Of a stretch of DNA of 64,000 nt, positions 53,732 to 62,298 are shown piece by piece. The stretch is from positions 83,350 to 147,349 of the forward strand of contig JAIFNA010000007.1 in NCBI GenBank assembly GCA_020048055.1. Reading direction: 5' to 3'. Source of the DNA: Arcobacter sp. Lineage in GTDB: Bacteria > Campylobacterota > Campylobacteria > Campylobacterales > Arcobacteraceae. A model generated the notes under the pieces. That model did no database searches. It was not told the origin of the DNA and worked only from the letters and a program-made list of their open reading frames with translations. Made by a program: the position numbers and the translations under genes. The first letter of the stretch is position 1. Each line of letters starts with the position of its first letter.

Positions 53732-54286
53732 TTATGCAAAAAGCATTATGATTAATCCCATAGTGTAAAGTGATGTAGAAAAAATGCTGTATCGAAAAAG
53801 TCTGATTTTTAAATAATAGACATGTTGAAATTTAAGTCTTTCTAATATCATCGCATCCAATAGTGCATCATAGTTAGCATTTTTAAAAGATGATTTATAT
53901 TCTTGAAGTATATTTTCAACCGATTTATCATCATCGTATCTTCTCGGAAAAAAATAACTATATTTTGATTCCTTTCCCAAATAATTAAATTTATCAAATG
54001 GTTCTCTTATTGTTTTAAAGAATAAAAATAAAGAAACAATAAAAAATATTAGGGTAATTCCAAAAAAACTTAAAATTGAATCAAACACACTTGGATTTTT
54101 GACATAGTAGTCATGTAAAGGGACAAGTGTGACACCTAAGTATGCTACAAATAGTTGGGTTTTAGTATCTATGATTGCATTATTTTTAACACCATCTTCA
54201 TATGATTTATAGATAAAGTCAAATCTGAATTGTTCCATATTGGAGATTTTATTTTCAACTTCTGATTTACAAACATCACATTTCAT
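53732..54286 (-). CDS. Membrane protein, 2TM-effector-like
   Basis: 184 residues. N-terminal CDVC (residues 3-6) may bind metal. After NAIIDTKTQLFVAYLGVTLVPL comes a pair of membrane segments (~58-76 and ~88-110) and a third near the C-terminus (TSLYTMGLIIMLFA). The D-T-K-T-x-x-x-x-A-Y-x-G pattern just before the first segment recalls two-helix membrane effectors (Pycsar-TM or SLATT-like) of phage defence. That likeness is by eye only. Its start overlaps the upstream gene in ATGA. Confidence 0.65.
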   Translation of the reverse strand: MKCDVCKSEVENKISNMEQFRFDFIYKSYEDGVKNNAIIDTKTQLFVAYLGVTLVPLHDYYVKNPSVFDSILSFFGITLIFFIVSLFLFFKTIREPFDKFNYLGKESKYSYFFPRRYDDDKSVENILQEYKSSFKNANYDALLDAMILERLKFQHVYYLKIRLFRYSIFSTSLYTMGLIIMLFA

Positions 54287-54702
54287 TTTACATCACTTCT
54301 TTTTGAATATGTTTGATTACAGTCTGTTGTTGATTTATGATTGGTGGTGTCATTTGAGTCAATAGTCTTATTGCAATCAAGAATAGTAGTAATAGTTGTC
54401 GATGTTTTTGAAGCCTGTATTATGTCAACAATTGTATCTTTGTTGTACACGAAAATAGAGGTAATTATGACAATTGCTATATATTTAACAATCTGTGTAA
54501 TCATAGTGTTGCAACTTTTTCTCTTTTCGATTTCAATTTCTAATCTTTTAAGTTCAAGGTTTGTATATCTATCCACAATTATTTTTGCTAAATCATTATT
54601 ATCATTTATGGATAATTTGTCAATACATTTGGACAATTTATCATCTTTTTGATCTATTTTTTCAGAACAAACTTTTTGAATTAAATTATCTAACCACAAC
54701 AT
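54283..54702 (-). CDS. Small single-span membrane protein
   Basis: 139 residues: a helical charged N-terminal half (KLSKCIDKLSINDNNDLAKIIVDRY), one membrane segment (~72-90, QIVKYIAIVIITSIFVY) and a Thr-, Asn- and Asp-rich C-terminal tail (TTITTILDCNKTIDSNDTTNHKS). No family recognised. AAGGAT lies upstream of the ATG. First gene of the three-gene cluster with the 2TM-like protein and the deaminase. Confidence 0.65.
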   Translation of the reverse strand: MLWLDNLIQKVCSEKIDQKDDKLSKCIDKLSINDNNDLAKIIVDRYTNLELKRLEIEIEKRKSCNTMITQIVKYIAIVIITSIFVYNKDTIVDIIQASKTSTTITTILDCNKTIDSNDTTNHKSTTDCNQTYSKRSDVK

Positions 54703-54751
54703 TCAATTATCCTTATATTTTCTTCAAAGTTCGCAACAAAAGTTGCAAAAG

Positions 54752-54898
54752 TCATTGTCCAGCCCTAACGCAACGGACATCAGTGCTATAAGTCTTAGGG
54801 TAGCCATAGTCGTAGCCGTTGTAGAAACCGACATCCCGCGCATGGTCTCCGTTACTAGCATAGGCAGTAGAAGACCAATAAAAGTCAGAGGCGAAATT
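54752..54898 (-). other. Putative DGR variable region 1
   Basis: 147 bases including the stop. Aligned with variable region 2 without gaps there are 23 base differences: 14 at codon position 1, 7 at position 2 and 2 at position 3. None falls in the last eight sense codons (GTCCGTTGCGTTAGGGC onward), which would be the initiation-of-homing segment. A hairpin TTGCAAC-TTTT-GTTGCGA follows the stop, as downstream of known DGR targets. Confidence 0.7.
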
Positions 54899-55195
54899 GA
54901 CAAATATCGGTGAAAGTGATGGATTTACCCTGCTTTTATCTATGATACTTCTGAGTTCATTTTGATTTGGAAGTCGCCAATCATCATAACCACCAACACT
55001 GAGCCCCTCACAGTAAGTGATAGCATCTGCCCAAGTCCTAGTCGTAGTTTTTACCACCACATCATCTTGCCATATCAGCCCACTTGAGCTATCTAGGACT
55101 ATATTTTTACTACCATCTCTTATATATTCAGCTTGTAAGCCAACAGTCAAACTACCGAGTAGGGCTAGTTTTAAAAGTATTGTATTTTTTATCAT
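54752..55195 (-). CDS. Secreted DUF1566 (Lcl C-terminal) protein with variable region
   Basis: 147 residues: signal peptide (~1-22, LALLGSLTVGLQAE) and one DUF1566 domain, a C-type-lectin-like fold (GLIWQDDVVV, RTWADAITYCEGLSVGGYDDWRLPNQNEL, FYWSSTAYASNGDHARDVGF, DVRCVRAGQ). The last 49 codons form variable region 1 (54752-54898): compared with the neighbouring DUF1566 gene they differ nearly only at first and second codon positions. This is expected of a diversity-generating retroelement target. The gene starts 42 nt after the upstream DUF1566 gene. Confidence 0.85.
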   Translation of the reverse strand: MIKNTILLKLALLGSLTVGLQAEYIRDGSKNIVLDSSSGLIWQDDVVVKTTTRTWADAITYCEGLSVGGYDDWRLPNQNELRSIIDKSRVNPSLSPIFVNFASDFYWSSTAYASNGDHARDVGFYNGYDYGYPKTYSTDVRCVRAGQ

Positions 55196-55237
55196 TTTGC
55201 ATGTCCTATTTTTATTTTTAAAGTATCAAATATCAAA

Positions 55238-55384
55238 TTATTGTCCAGCCCTAACGCAACGGACATAAAAGCTAAATGTCTTATGGTCGGCATCGCCGCC
55301 GCCGTCGTAGAAACCGACATACCACGCATTGTCTCCGTTACTAGCATTCGTAGTAGAAGACCAATAAGCGTTAGTGGCGAAATT
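55238..55384 (-). other. Putative DGR variable region 2
   Basis: Last 147 bases of the large DUF1566 lipoprotein gene, stop included. Variable codons fall in the ligand-facing part of the lectin-like fold (TNAYW, NAWY, DGGGDADH, FSFY), while the flanking framework codons (TGGTCTTCTACT, GCTAGTAACGGAGA, GTCGGTTTCTAC) are identical in DNA to region 1. Confidence 0.7.
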
Positions 55385-57247
55385 AGAAAACTCTGTAAAT
55401 TTAGAAGGACCATGTGCTCCTTTATTTGTAATCGTATAGAGTTCTTCAATAGTTGGTAATCGCCAGTCTGTATATCCACCAAAAATAGAGGTATTTAAAC
55501 TTTGACAAGTTGTACTATTTGCATCCGCCCAAGTTGCTCTAACACTTGCTGCACTACTATCATCTTGCCATTGTAAAAGAGTTACATTATCGGTTGTGAT
55601 ATTTTTATCATTATCTCTTGTAAAACTTCGTGCCAATCCTAAAGGTGTAGTTTGAGAAGCATACCAACCATCACTTTTTAAAGCATGGCTATCTGTACAA
55701 GCTACCGTTTCTGAAGAGTTTGTATCTTTAAAACAAGTTGTTTGACCTGTTCGTAAAAGTGGAAATTTATTTACTTTTCCAGTTGTAAATGTCATCGAAA
55801 CATTTTTATCAAATCCACCTAAAGCTCTGATGGGTGCTGTTATCGTATAAGTTGTGTTATCTGTAAATTTAGCTCCATCTGCTAGTTTACAAAGTGCTGT
55901 TTTTGTTGAAGTGTTATAATCACAAGTTGAAAATGAAGCACCCGTAAAATTTGAGATATTTATATCTGTTGCATTTACATCTTCCCCGAAGTTCATTTTT
56001 AACCAAGTATATACTCCGACATTTGTTGCTCCTGATGCTGGTTCATAGACTATTGGTATCAAAGTTTTGGTAGTAAAAGTATCTGGTACTCCACCGATTG
56101 TTAGAGTTGTTTCAGTCGTTGTATCACTTGAAGCTGAACTTGTATGTTTTACTTTTACGGTATCGTTATTCGATATAGTTCCTGCTGTAGATGTGTAAGC
56201 TCCACCATTGATACTATATTCTCCGCCAGTTACCGAAATAGTAGTCGATATACCATTTCCCAATCCTGCGACTGTAACCTCGTTTGATTCAGTAGGAGTT
56301 GAAAGTGCTACATTTGAAACATCTGTGAAACTAAAAGCAGATGGGATAGTATCGCCTACTGTAGCGATACTAAAAGTATCACTTACACCACCAATATTAA
56401 GTGTGATATTTGTCACTGTATCATTACTGCTTGAGGTTGTCTCTTTGAGGGTTACTGTTTGACCATTTGAAACTTTACTAGGTTGATTTGTCCAAGTACC
56501 ATTTCCTATTTTGTAGTATCCATTTGACGATACTGATATAGGGGAATCTATATCTATCCCTGAAACTGTTATTGGAGATGATTCGACCTCCGTTGAAAGA
56601 GCTTGATTTGTCAAATCTGTAAAAGTAAAAGTAGCTGGGATAAAATCTGTTTTTGTAGATGATGCTTTTGTTTTTGTAGAAGCGAGAAGATGAGCAAGTG
56701 CGGCAAATTTGTCTATTGGAGTTTTTCCTCTAGCTGTTATCTCTGTTGAGATTTCACTTTCTGATTTATCACTTATGTTTCCAGTAAGTGCGATATTTGA
56801 TTTGAGTGTGCTGTTGATATCTATTCCATTTGTTGGGTCGTTATCGTTATCAAGTTATTGAAGTAAAACTGCCATTTTTTGGACTGTTTCATTTGTGATA
56901 TTTTCTCTTGGAACATCAGCTAAATCTTGAAGCATAAGATTTTTATCGGTATTGATATTTGCTGTAGCGATAGTACCTAAAGATAAACCATTGAGTTTAA
57001 ATTCTATAGAAGAACATTTCGCTGTATCATAAGTAAAGTTTCCATCACTTCCTGTGACACTTGTGGTAGTTCCGCAAGTGTAGTCAACACCACCAACCGC
57101 ACTATCGATAAAATAGCTAGTTTGAGTTGTATCAGCAGGTGGAGTTGAGCCACCACCTCCACCACCACAACCACTGAGTAAAACGGTCGCGGTGGTAAGG
57201 GCGATTAAATTTTGTTTTAGAGGGAGAGACATCTTTTGATAATACAT
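55238..57247 (-). pseudogene. DUF1566 surface lipoprotein gene with one nonsense codon
   Basis: A single reading frame of 669 residues is interrupted only by a TAA at 56855-56857 (VLLQ-stop-LDNDNDP; related proteins usually have Ser here, TCA to TAA). Before it: lipoprotein signal VLLSGCGGGGGG (Cys ~28), then a helical domain. After it: several Ig-like or cadherin-like strand repeats (about 90 residues each, AGLGNGISTTISVTGGEYS, GTISNNDTVKVKHTSS), a BIG-type repeat (VYEPASGATNVGVYTWLKMNF) and a C-terminal DUF1566 domain with variable region 2. The ATG at 57247 follows AGGA. As it stands it makes only a 130-residue lipoprotein. Confidence 0.82.
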
Positions 57248-57398
57248 CTTAAATCCTAATTTTTTTGTTTTAAAGGTGTTGATTTTAGTGAGATTTGAAT
57301 AAAACAAGACTTAATTACTTAAAAAATACTTGTAATATTTATGTAATCTATAATAGAAGTTAATTTTAAATTTTTTGGGATTTTTGTATCTATCTATA

Positions 57399-57442
57399 AT
57401 GAAAGTTTCATTTTGTGCTATAATACTGTATTACAAAATACA
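57399..57442 (+). promoter_or_regulatory. Promoter and operator of the toxin-antitoxin pair
   Basis: ATGAAAGTTTCAT (57399-57411) is a 6-1-6 palindrome, TATAAT (57419-57424) is a perfect -10 box, and TGTATT-ACAA-AATACA (57427-57442) is a 6-4-6 inverted repeat overlapping the transcript start. This fits autoregulation by the ribbon-helix-helix antitoxin. Confidence 0.55.
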
Positions 57443-57454
57443 AAAGGATATGAT

Positions 57455-57682
57455 ATGACTGCTACTGTACGACTAGATGATGCTTTGGAAGATAAACTCA
57501 GCAGATTATCAACTATATTGCATAAAAAGAAAAGTGATATTATCAGGGATGCTATCAGGTTTTATGCTCAAAATATAGAAAAAGATAAAAAATCACGAAT
57601 CCAAAAAGCGATAGAAAAAACAAAAAATGGAGATAAAAATATATTAAACGATTTTGAAGGAACTCTTTATGATGGTATCTAG
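57455..57682 (+). CDS. Ribbon-helix-helix antitoxin (MazE-like)
   Basis: 75 residues. MTATVRLDDALEDKLSRLSTILHKKKSDIIRDAI is a CopG/MetJ-type ribbon-helix-helix DNA-binding domain; the C-terminal part (KKSRIQKAIEKTKNGDKNILNDFEG) would wrap the toxin. The ATG at 57455 has AAAGGA 7 nt upstream; a TTG frame 14 codons longer crosses the -10 box. It overlaps the toxin start by 14 nt. Confidence 0.88.
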   Translation: MTATVRLDDALEDKLSRLSTILHKKKSDIIRDAIRFYAQNIEKDKKSRIQKAIEKTKNGDKNILNDFEGTLYDGI

Positions 57683-58010
57683 GGGTGAAATTTGGCTTGT
57701 TAATCTCAATCCAATTAAAAAAAACAACGAAATAGGAAAAATCAGACCAGTTCTTGTTTATCAAAGTGATGAACTTAATCATAATGAATACCCTACAACT
57801 ATTGTTATCCCACTAAGCACCTCTTTAGTAGATGATGCAGAGCCACTACGGATGAGAATAACCAAAAGAGATGAGCTTGAGAAAGATTCTGATGTGGTTA
57901 TCCCTCAAATACGAGCTATTGATAATAGTAGATTTATCAAAAGATTAGCAACACTTACCGCTTCAGAACTAGCAAAAATCAAAGAGTATTTTGAAGAGAT
58001 AACTTTGTAA
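57669..58010 (+). CDS. MazF/PemK-type toxin
   Basis: About 113 residues. VSRGEIWLVNLNP, GKIRPVLVYQSDELN and TTIVIPLST are the MazF/PemK motifs (conserved Arg in G-K-I-R-P, Thr in the S/T loop). Members are mRNA interferases. The reading frame overlaps the antitoxin end; AAGGAA lies 6 nt before the first of two adjacent ATGs. The pair is a type II toxin-antitoxin module beside the DUF1566 locus. Confidence 0.9.
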   Translation: MMVSRGEIWLVNLNPIKKNNEIGKIRPVLVYQSDELNHNEYPTTIVIPLSTSLVDDAEPLRMRITKRDELEKDSDVVIPQIRAIDNSRFIKRLATLTASELAKIKEYFEEITL

Positions 58011-58430
58011 TGGTAGATTTTATGGATTGCTAGGCTTAGTGGTCATTATTTTTTCTCTGTTCTCTAACTCTGCATATCCACCAACTCATCAAACCCCTAA
58101 TAACTTCCTAAAATTCATAATTTTCTGATTGATTGCTATTAATAAATCATTATTGCAATAAATTTTATAGCAAAATTTTACAACAATTTGTTTGAAAATA
58201 GCATAACTTTGATAAAAACGCTAATATTAGTGAGTGATAAAATTGCAATAAAGCCCTTTGTTGATGATACTTGATGAATGAATATGAAACCTACTGAGTG
58301 CTAGTGTGCCGTATTTAGTGGATTGATTGGTGTGGTAAGTAGTATCATTCTTTAATCGGCTTTTGGCTAAAATCAAAACTTTAAAAATTAAAGGGTTTCC
58401 CCTAATACAAAACTACAGGAAAAAGACACA
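58011..58430. other. Intergenic region before valS
   Basis: 420 nt without a convincing reading frame. AT-rich with scattered stops in all frames. No T-box, tRNA or repeat of the families seen elsewhere in the window was found. The valS promoter should lie in its right part. Confidence 0.6.
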
Positions 58431-61094
58431 ATGAGCAATAGTTACAATTCAAATGAAATAGAAGATAGTTACTACAAAATTTGGGAAAGCAGAGGTTATT
58501 TTGAAATAGATGGAAATAAATCTATTTGGAAAACTGATGCAAATGAAAAACAAAAAACTTTCTCAATTATGATGCCACCACCAAATGTAACTGGAAGTTT
58601 ACATATAGGACATGCTCTTACTTTTACTCTGCAAGATATTATTACAAGATATAAAAGAATGGATGGGTTTAAGACTCTTTGGCAACCAGGAACTGACCAC
58701 GCAGGCATTGCAACTCAAAATGTAGTTGAAAAACAACTACTTTCAGAAGGTACTACAAAAGAAGAAATCGGAAGAGAAAAATTTCTGATGCGTGCTTGGA
58801 AGCAAAAAGAAACATCTGGTGGAAACATAGTTCATCAAATGAGAAAACTAGGTGTTACTCCAGCTTGGAAAAGAGAAAGATTTACAATGGATGAGGGATT
58901 AAAAGAGGCTGTAAAAGAAGCTTTTATCTCTTTATACAATGAAGGTCATATTGCTCAAAATAACTACATGGTAAATTGGTGCACACACGATGGGGCTTTA
59001 TCTGACATCGAAGTTGAACACGAAGAGGTAAAAGGTAAGTTTTACCATATGATTTACAAATTTGCAGATGGTTCAGGTGAGCTTCAAGTGGCTACAACTA
59101 GACCTGAAACATATTTTGGAGATACTGCAATTATGGTTCATCCTGATGATGAGAGATACAAATCAATCGTCGGAAAAGAAGTATTGTTACCACTAACGAT
59201 GCGAAAAATCAAAGTTATCACAGATTCTCATGTTGATATGGAATTTGGAACAGGTGTAGTTAAAGTTACACCTGCACATGACCAAAACGACTACGAGGTT
59301 GGAAAAAGTCACGATTTAGAATTCATCAAAGTATTTGATGAAAAAGGTATTTTAAATGAATACTGTGGAGAGTTTGCTGGACTTGAAAGACTTGAAGCTA
59401 GACCAATTATCGTAAAAGCTTTAGAAGATGCTGGATATATCGTAAAGATTGAAGAGCATATCCACCAAGTAGGGCATTGTTACAGATGTAAAAACATTGT
59501 TGAGCCATTTATCTCAAAACAATGGTTTTTAAGTTCTGAAATGGCGGGGGAGTCAATTAGAAAAACAAAAGAGACTACAAAAGAGCGAGCAGTAAGTGGA
59601 GAGCATAATGGAACACTTTTCCACCCAGCACATTGGATAAATTCATATACAGCTTGGATGGATGAACTTAGACCTTGGTGTATCTCAAGACAACTTTGGT
59701 GGGGACATAGAATTCCTGTATTTACTTGTGATGATTGTGGGCATCAATGGGCGGATATTGCCGATGAGCCAGAAGCTTGTCCAAAATGTGGTGCTAAACA
59801 TTATACTCAAGACCCAGATGTACTTGATACTTGGTTTAGTTCAGCTCTATGGGCTATGTCGCCACTTGGTTGGGGAAATAATGGAAAACTAGAGGAGTTA
59901 TATAACTCAACTGATGAAGAAGATTTTTATCCAAACTCGCTCCTTATTACTGGTTTTGATATTATGTTTTTTTGGGTAGCAAGAATGATGATGATGGGTG
60001 AACACTTTAAAAAAGAGTTGCCTTTTGAAGATATTTATATGCATGCATTGGTTCGTGATGAGCATGGTGCTAAAATGTCAAAATCAAAAGGTAATGTAAT
60101 TGACCCACTTGATATGGTAAATGAGCATAGTGCCGATATTGTAAGATTTACATTAGCTTATCTATGTATTCAAGGGAGAGATATAAAATTAGGTGCAAAA
60201 AACCTAGAGCAATTTAGAAACTTTACAAATAAGCTTTACAACGCATCAAATTTCTTGCAGTTAAATGTGGAAACTTTTCCTGATTTAAAAGATATTACAG
60301 TTAAAACGCCACTTGGTCTTTATATGCAAAGTAAATTAAGTGATGCAGTTGATGAACTTAGAAATGCCCTTGAAACTTATAAATTCAATGAAGCTGCATC
60401 TTTGGTTTATAAATTTGTATGGAACGAGTTTTGTGACTGGGGAATTGAGTATTCAAAAGCAAGTAAAGATTCAGTAGTAGAACTTGGGGCTATTTTTAAA
60501 GAGACACTCAAAATGGTATCTCCATTTATGCCATTTATTTCTGATTATTTGTACCACAAATTAAGTGGAACTACACTTGAAAATGGTGACTCGCTTATGG
60601 TTATGAATTTCCCTAGTAATATCGCTAAAAATCAAGAGATGGAAGATATGTTTAAAATCATCGAAGAAGCGATTACAGCAATACGAAGAGCGAAAGTTAT
60701 CATAGATATGGGAAATAGCAAAATAGCAAAAGCTTACCTAAAAATAAATGGAATGATAGATGAAAATGTTGCGAAACCATTTATAGAAAAGTTAGCAAAA
60801 GTAGAAAATATTGAGTTTGTATCAGTAAAAGTTGAGAACTCAATTACCGATGTAAGTGATAACTTAGAGGTGTTTATTCCAACTGGTGAGATTGATATGA
60901 AGCCTATTATTGAGAAACTTACAAAACAAAAAGAGAAGCTTCAATTGGAGATAAATAAATTAAGTGGAATGCTCAATAATGAAAGATTTGTAGCAAATGC
61001 ACCAGCAAATGTTTTGGAAGTTAATAGGGCAGGTTTGGCGAGTGCTGAAGATAAATTGGCGAAGGTGCAAGAAGAATTAAAAGCGTTAAGCTAA
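58431..61094 (+). CDS. valS: Valyl-tRNA synthetase
   Basis: 887 residues, class I synthetase charging tRNA-Val. The HIGH motif appears as SLHIGHAL near residue 56, and KMSKS as GAKMSKSKGN near residue 547. The CP1 editing domain (ATTRPETYFGDTAIMVHPDDERY) and a C-terminal coiled coil (IIEKLTKQKEKLQLEINKLSG...) are in place. Two pairs of Cys (TCDDCGHQW, CPKCGAKH) form a zinc knuckle in the catalytic part. Confidence 0.97.
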   Translation: MSNSYNSNEIEDSYYKIWESRGYFEIDGNKSIWKTDANEKQKTFSIMMPPPNVTGSLHIGHALTFTLQDIITRYKRMDGFKTLWQPGTDHAGIATQNVVEKQLLSEGTTKEEIGREKFLMRAWKQKETSGGNIVHQMRKLGVTPAWKRERFTMDEGLKEAVKEAFISLYNEGHIAQNNYMVNWCTHDGALSDIEVEHEEVKGKFYHMIYKFADGSGELQVATTRPETYFGDTAIMVHPDDERYKSIVGKEVLLPLTMRKIKVITDSHVDMEFGTGVVKVTPAHDQNDYEVGKSHDLEFIKVFDEKGILNEYCGEFAGLERLEARPIIVKALEDAGYIVKIEEHIHQVGHCYRCKNIVEPFISKQWFLSSEMAGESIRKTKETTKERAVSGEHNGTLFHPAHWINSYTAWMDELRPWCISRQLWWGHRIPVFTCDDCGHQWADIADEPEACPKCGAKHYTQDPDVLDTWFSSALWAMSPLGWGNNGKLEELYNSTDEEDFYPNSLLITGFDIMFFWVARMMMMGEHFKKELPFEDIYMHALVRDEHGAKMSKSKGNVIDPLDMVNEHSADIVRFTLAYLCIQGRDIKLGAKNLEQFRNFTNKLYNASNFLQLNVETFPDLKDITVKTPLGLYMQSKLSDAVDELRNALETYKFNEAASLVYKFVWNEFCDWGIEYSKASKDSVVELGAIFKETLKMVSPFMPFISDYLYHKLSGTTLENGDSLMVMNFPSNIAKNQEMEDMFKIIEEAITAIRRAKVIIDMGNSKIAKAYLKINGMIDENVAKPFIEKLAKVENIEFVSVKVENSITDVSDNLEVFIPTGEIDMKPIIEKLTKQKEKLQLEINKLSGMLNNERFVANAPANVLEVNRAGLASAEDKLAKVQEELKALS

Positions 61095-61107
61095 GAAAGA
61101 AAAAACA

Positions 61108-61986
61108 ATGAATAACAAAATAATATTAGGTGAGATAAATACTCTCCTTATCAAAAGAGATACCGACCATGGTTTCTTTTTAGTTCCATCAAGAACTAAA
61201 GAGGAGATATGCGAGCAAAGTGACACAGAAGCTTATGAGGTGCTACTTCCAAATGCTTACATCACTGATGATATGCAGCTAGATGATGAGATAGAGGTAT
61301 TTATCTATACTGATAGTGAAGATAGACTAGTAGCAACAACTGATTATCCAAAAGCTTTGATAAATGAGTTTGCTTTTGTAAAAGTTGTTGATGTAGCTCC
61401 TTTTGGTGCATTTGTCGATATTGGGCTTCCAAAACATCTACTAGTTCCTAATAATAAACAAAAAAATAAATTTCATATTGGCGATACAAGAATTATTAGA
61501 GTGGCAAAAGATGAGCAAACAAATAGACTTATTGGGATTGAAAAGATAACTTCATTTTTGTCAAACGAAACAAAGCACTTTAAGAAAAATGATGAAGTTA
61601 AGATACTTGTGATAAGCAAAACTCCACTTGGATTTAAAGTTATAGTGGATAATAATTTTGAAGGCATGCTTTATGCAAATGAAGTGTTTTGTAAATTATT
61701 TACGGGTGACACTAAAAAAGCATATATCAAAAATCTAAGAGAAGATGGAAAACTGGATATCTCGCTTCAACCAATAGGAAGAGACGCAAAAAAAGATAGT
61801 GGAAGTAACAAATTAATTCAATTGCTTGAAAAAAACAAAGGATTCCTCCCTTATAACTACAAGACGGAAGCTGAAGTGATAAGTAAAATTTTTGGTATGA
61901 GTAAGAAAAATTTTAAAAGTTCACTTACTGTTTTGATTGAAGGAAATAGGATTTCACTTGATGAAACCGGGATAAAACTTTTATAA
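61108..61986 (+). CDS. CvfB-like S1 RNA-binding protein
   Basis: 292 residues. An S1-type domain (~90-140, AFVKVVDVAPFGAFVDIGLPKHLLVP) is preceded and followed by further OB-like parts and ends in a winged-helix-like unit (AEVISKIFGMSKKNFKSSLTVLIEGNRISL), the layout of CvfB/YitL. Such proteins bind RNA and affect virulence gene expression in firmicutes. It follows valS by 13 nt and probably shares its transcript. Confidence 0.85.
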   Translation: MNNKIILGEINTLLIKRDTDHGFFLVPSRTKEEICEQSDTEAYEVLLPNAYITDDMQLDDEIEVFIYTDSEDRLVATTDYPKALINEFAFVKVVDVAPFGAFVDIGLPKHLLVPNNKQKNKFHIGDTRIIRVAKDEQTNRLIGIEKITSFLSNETKHFKKNDEVKILVISKTPLGFKVIVDNNFEGMLYANEVFCKLFTGDTKKAYIKNLREDGKLDISLQPIGRDAKKDSGSNKLIQLLEKNKGFLPYNYKTEAEVISKIFGMSKKNFKSSLTVLIEGNRISLDETGIKLL

Positions 61987-62047
61987 CTTTAAGTTTTTCG
62001 GATAATTTGAGTTTAAGAATGAGAAGCTATAATTCTGTTTCTTTTAT

Positions 62048-62123
62048 GGAGTCATAGCAAAATGGCTAATGCACAGGATTGCAAATCCTTGAGGTCTCGG
62101 TTCGAATCCGAGTGACTCCTCCA
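62048..62123 (+). tRNA. tRNA-Cys (GCA)
   Basis: The cloverleaf is complete: acceptor GGAGTCA/TGACTCC, D arm TAGC...GCTA, anticodon stem AGGAT/ATCCT with loop TTGCAAA (anticodon GCA), T arm CTCGG-TTCGAAT-CCGAG, and encoded CCA. The gene is directly followed by an integrase, so its 3' end is the likely attachment site. Confidence 0.96.
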
Positions 62124-62239
62124 GATATACATCCATAAACATCCATAAAGCCTTTTAAAATACTATCACTTAGGCATTCTTTACTTTTCATATGTCTATA
62201 TAAGTCTATATGATTTTAGATACTTCTAATAAACAATAA

Positions 62240-62293
62240 GTACCTTTTTAAGTCCATTTTCTATAAAATAAATTTTACAATTTAAAAAGGTAC
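62240..62293 (+). promoter_or_regulatory. Inverted repeat before integrase
   Basis: GTACCTTTTTAA (62240-62251) and TTAAAAAGGTAC (62282-62293) are perfect 12-bp inverted repeats 30 nt apart; the right arm covers the presumed integrase Shine-Dalgarno (AAAAAGG). It could be an autoregulatory operator, an arm-type integrase site or a translation-blocking hairpin. Confidence 0.5.
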
Positions 62294-62298
62294 CTATT

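Noticed and set aside
53173..58430. A template repeat or reverse transcriptase for the variable regions inside this window
   Set aside because: Only two copies of the 147-base segment were seen and no reading frame has reverse transcriptase motifs; they must lie elsewhere if they exist.
58011..58430. T-box or other riboswitch upstream of valS
   Set aside because: No T-box core or stable alternative hairpins found; such leaders are not expected in this phylum.
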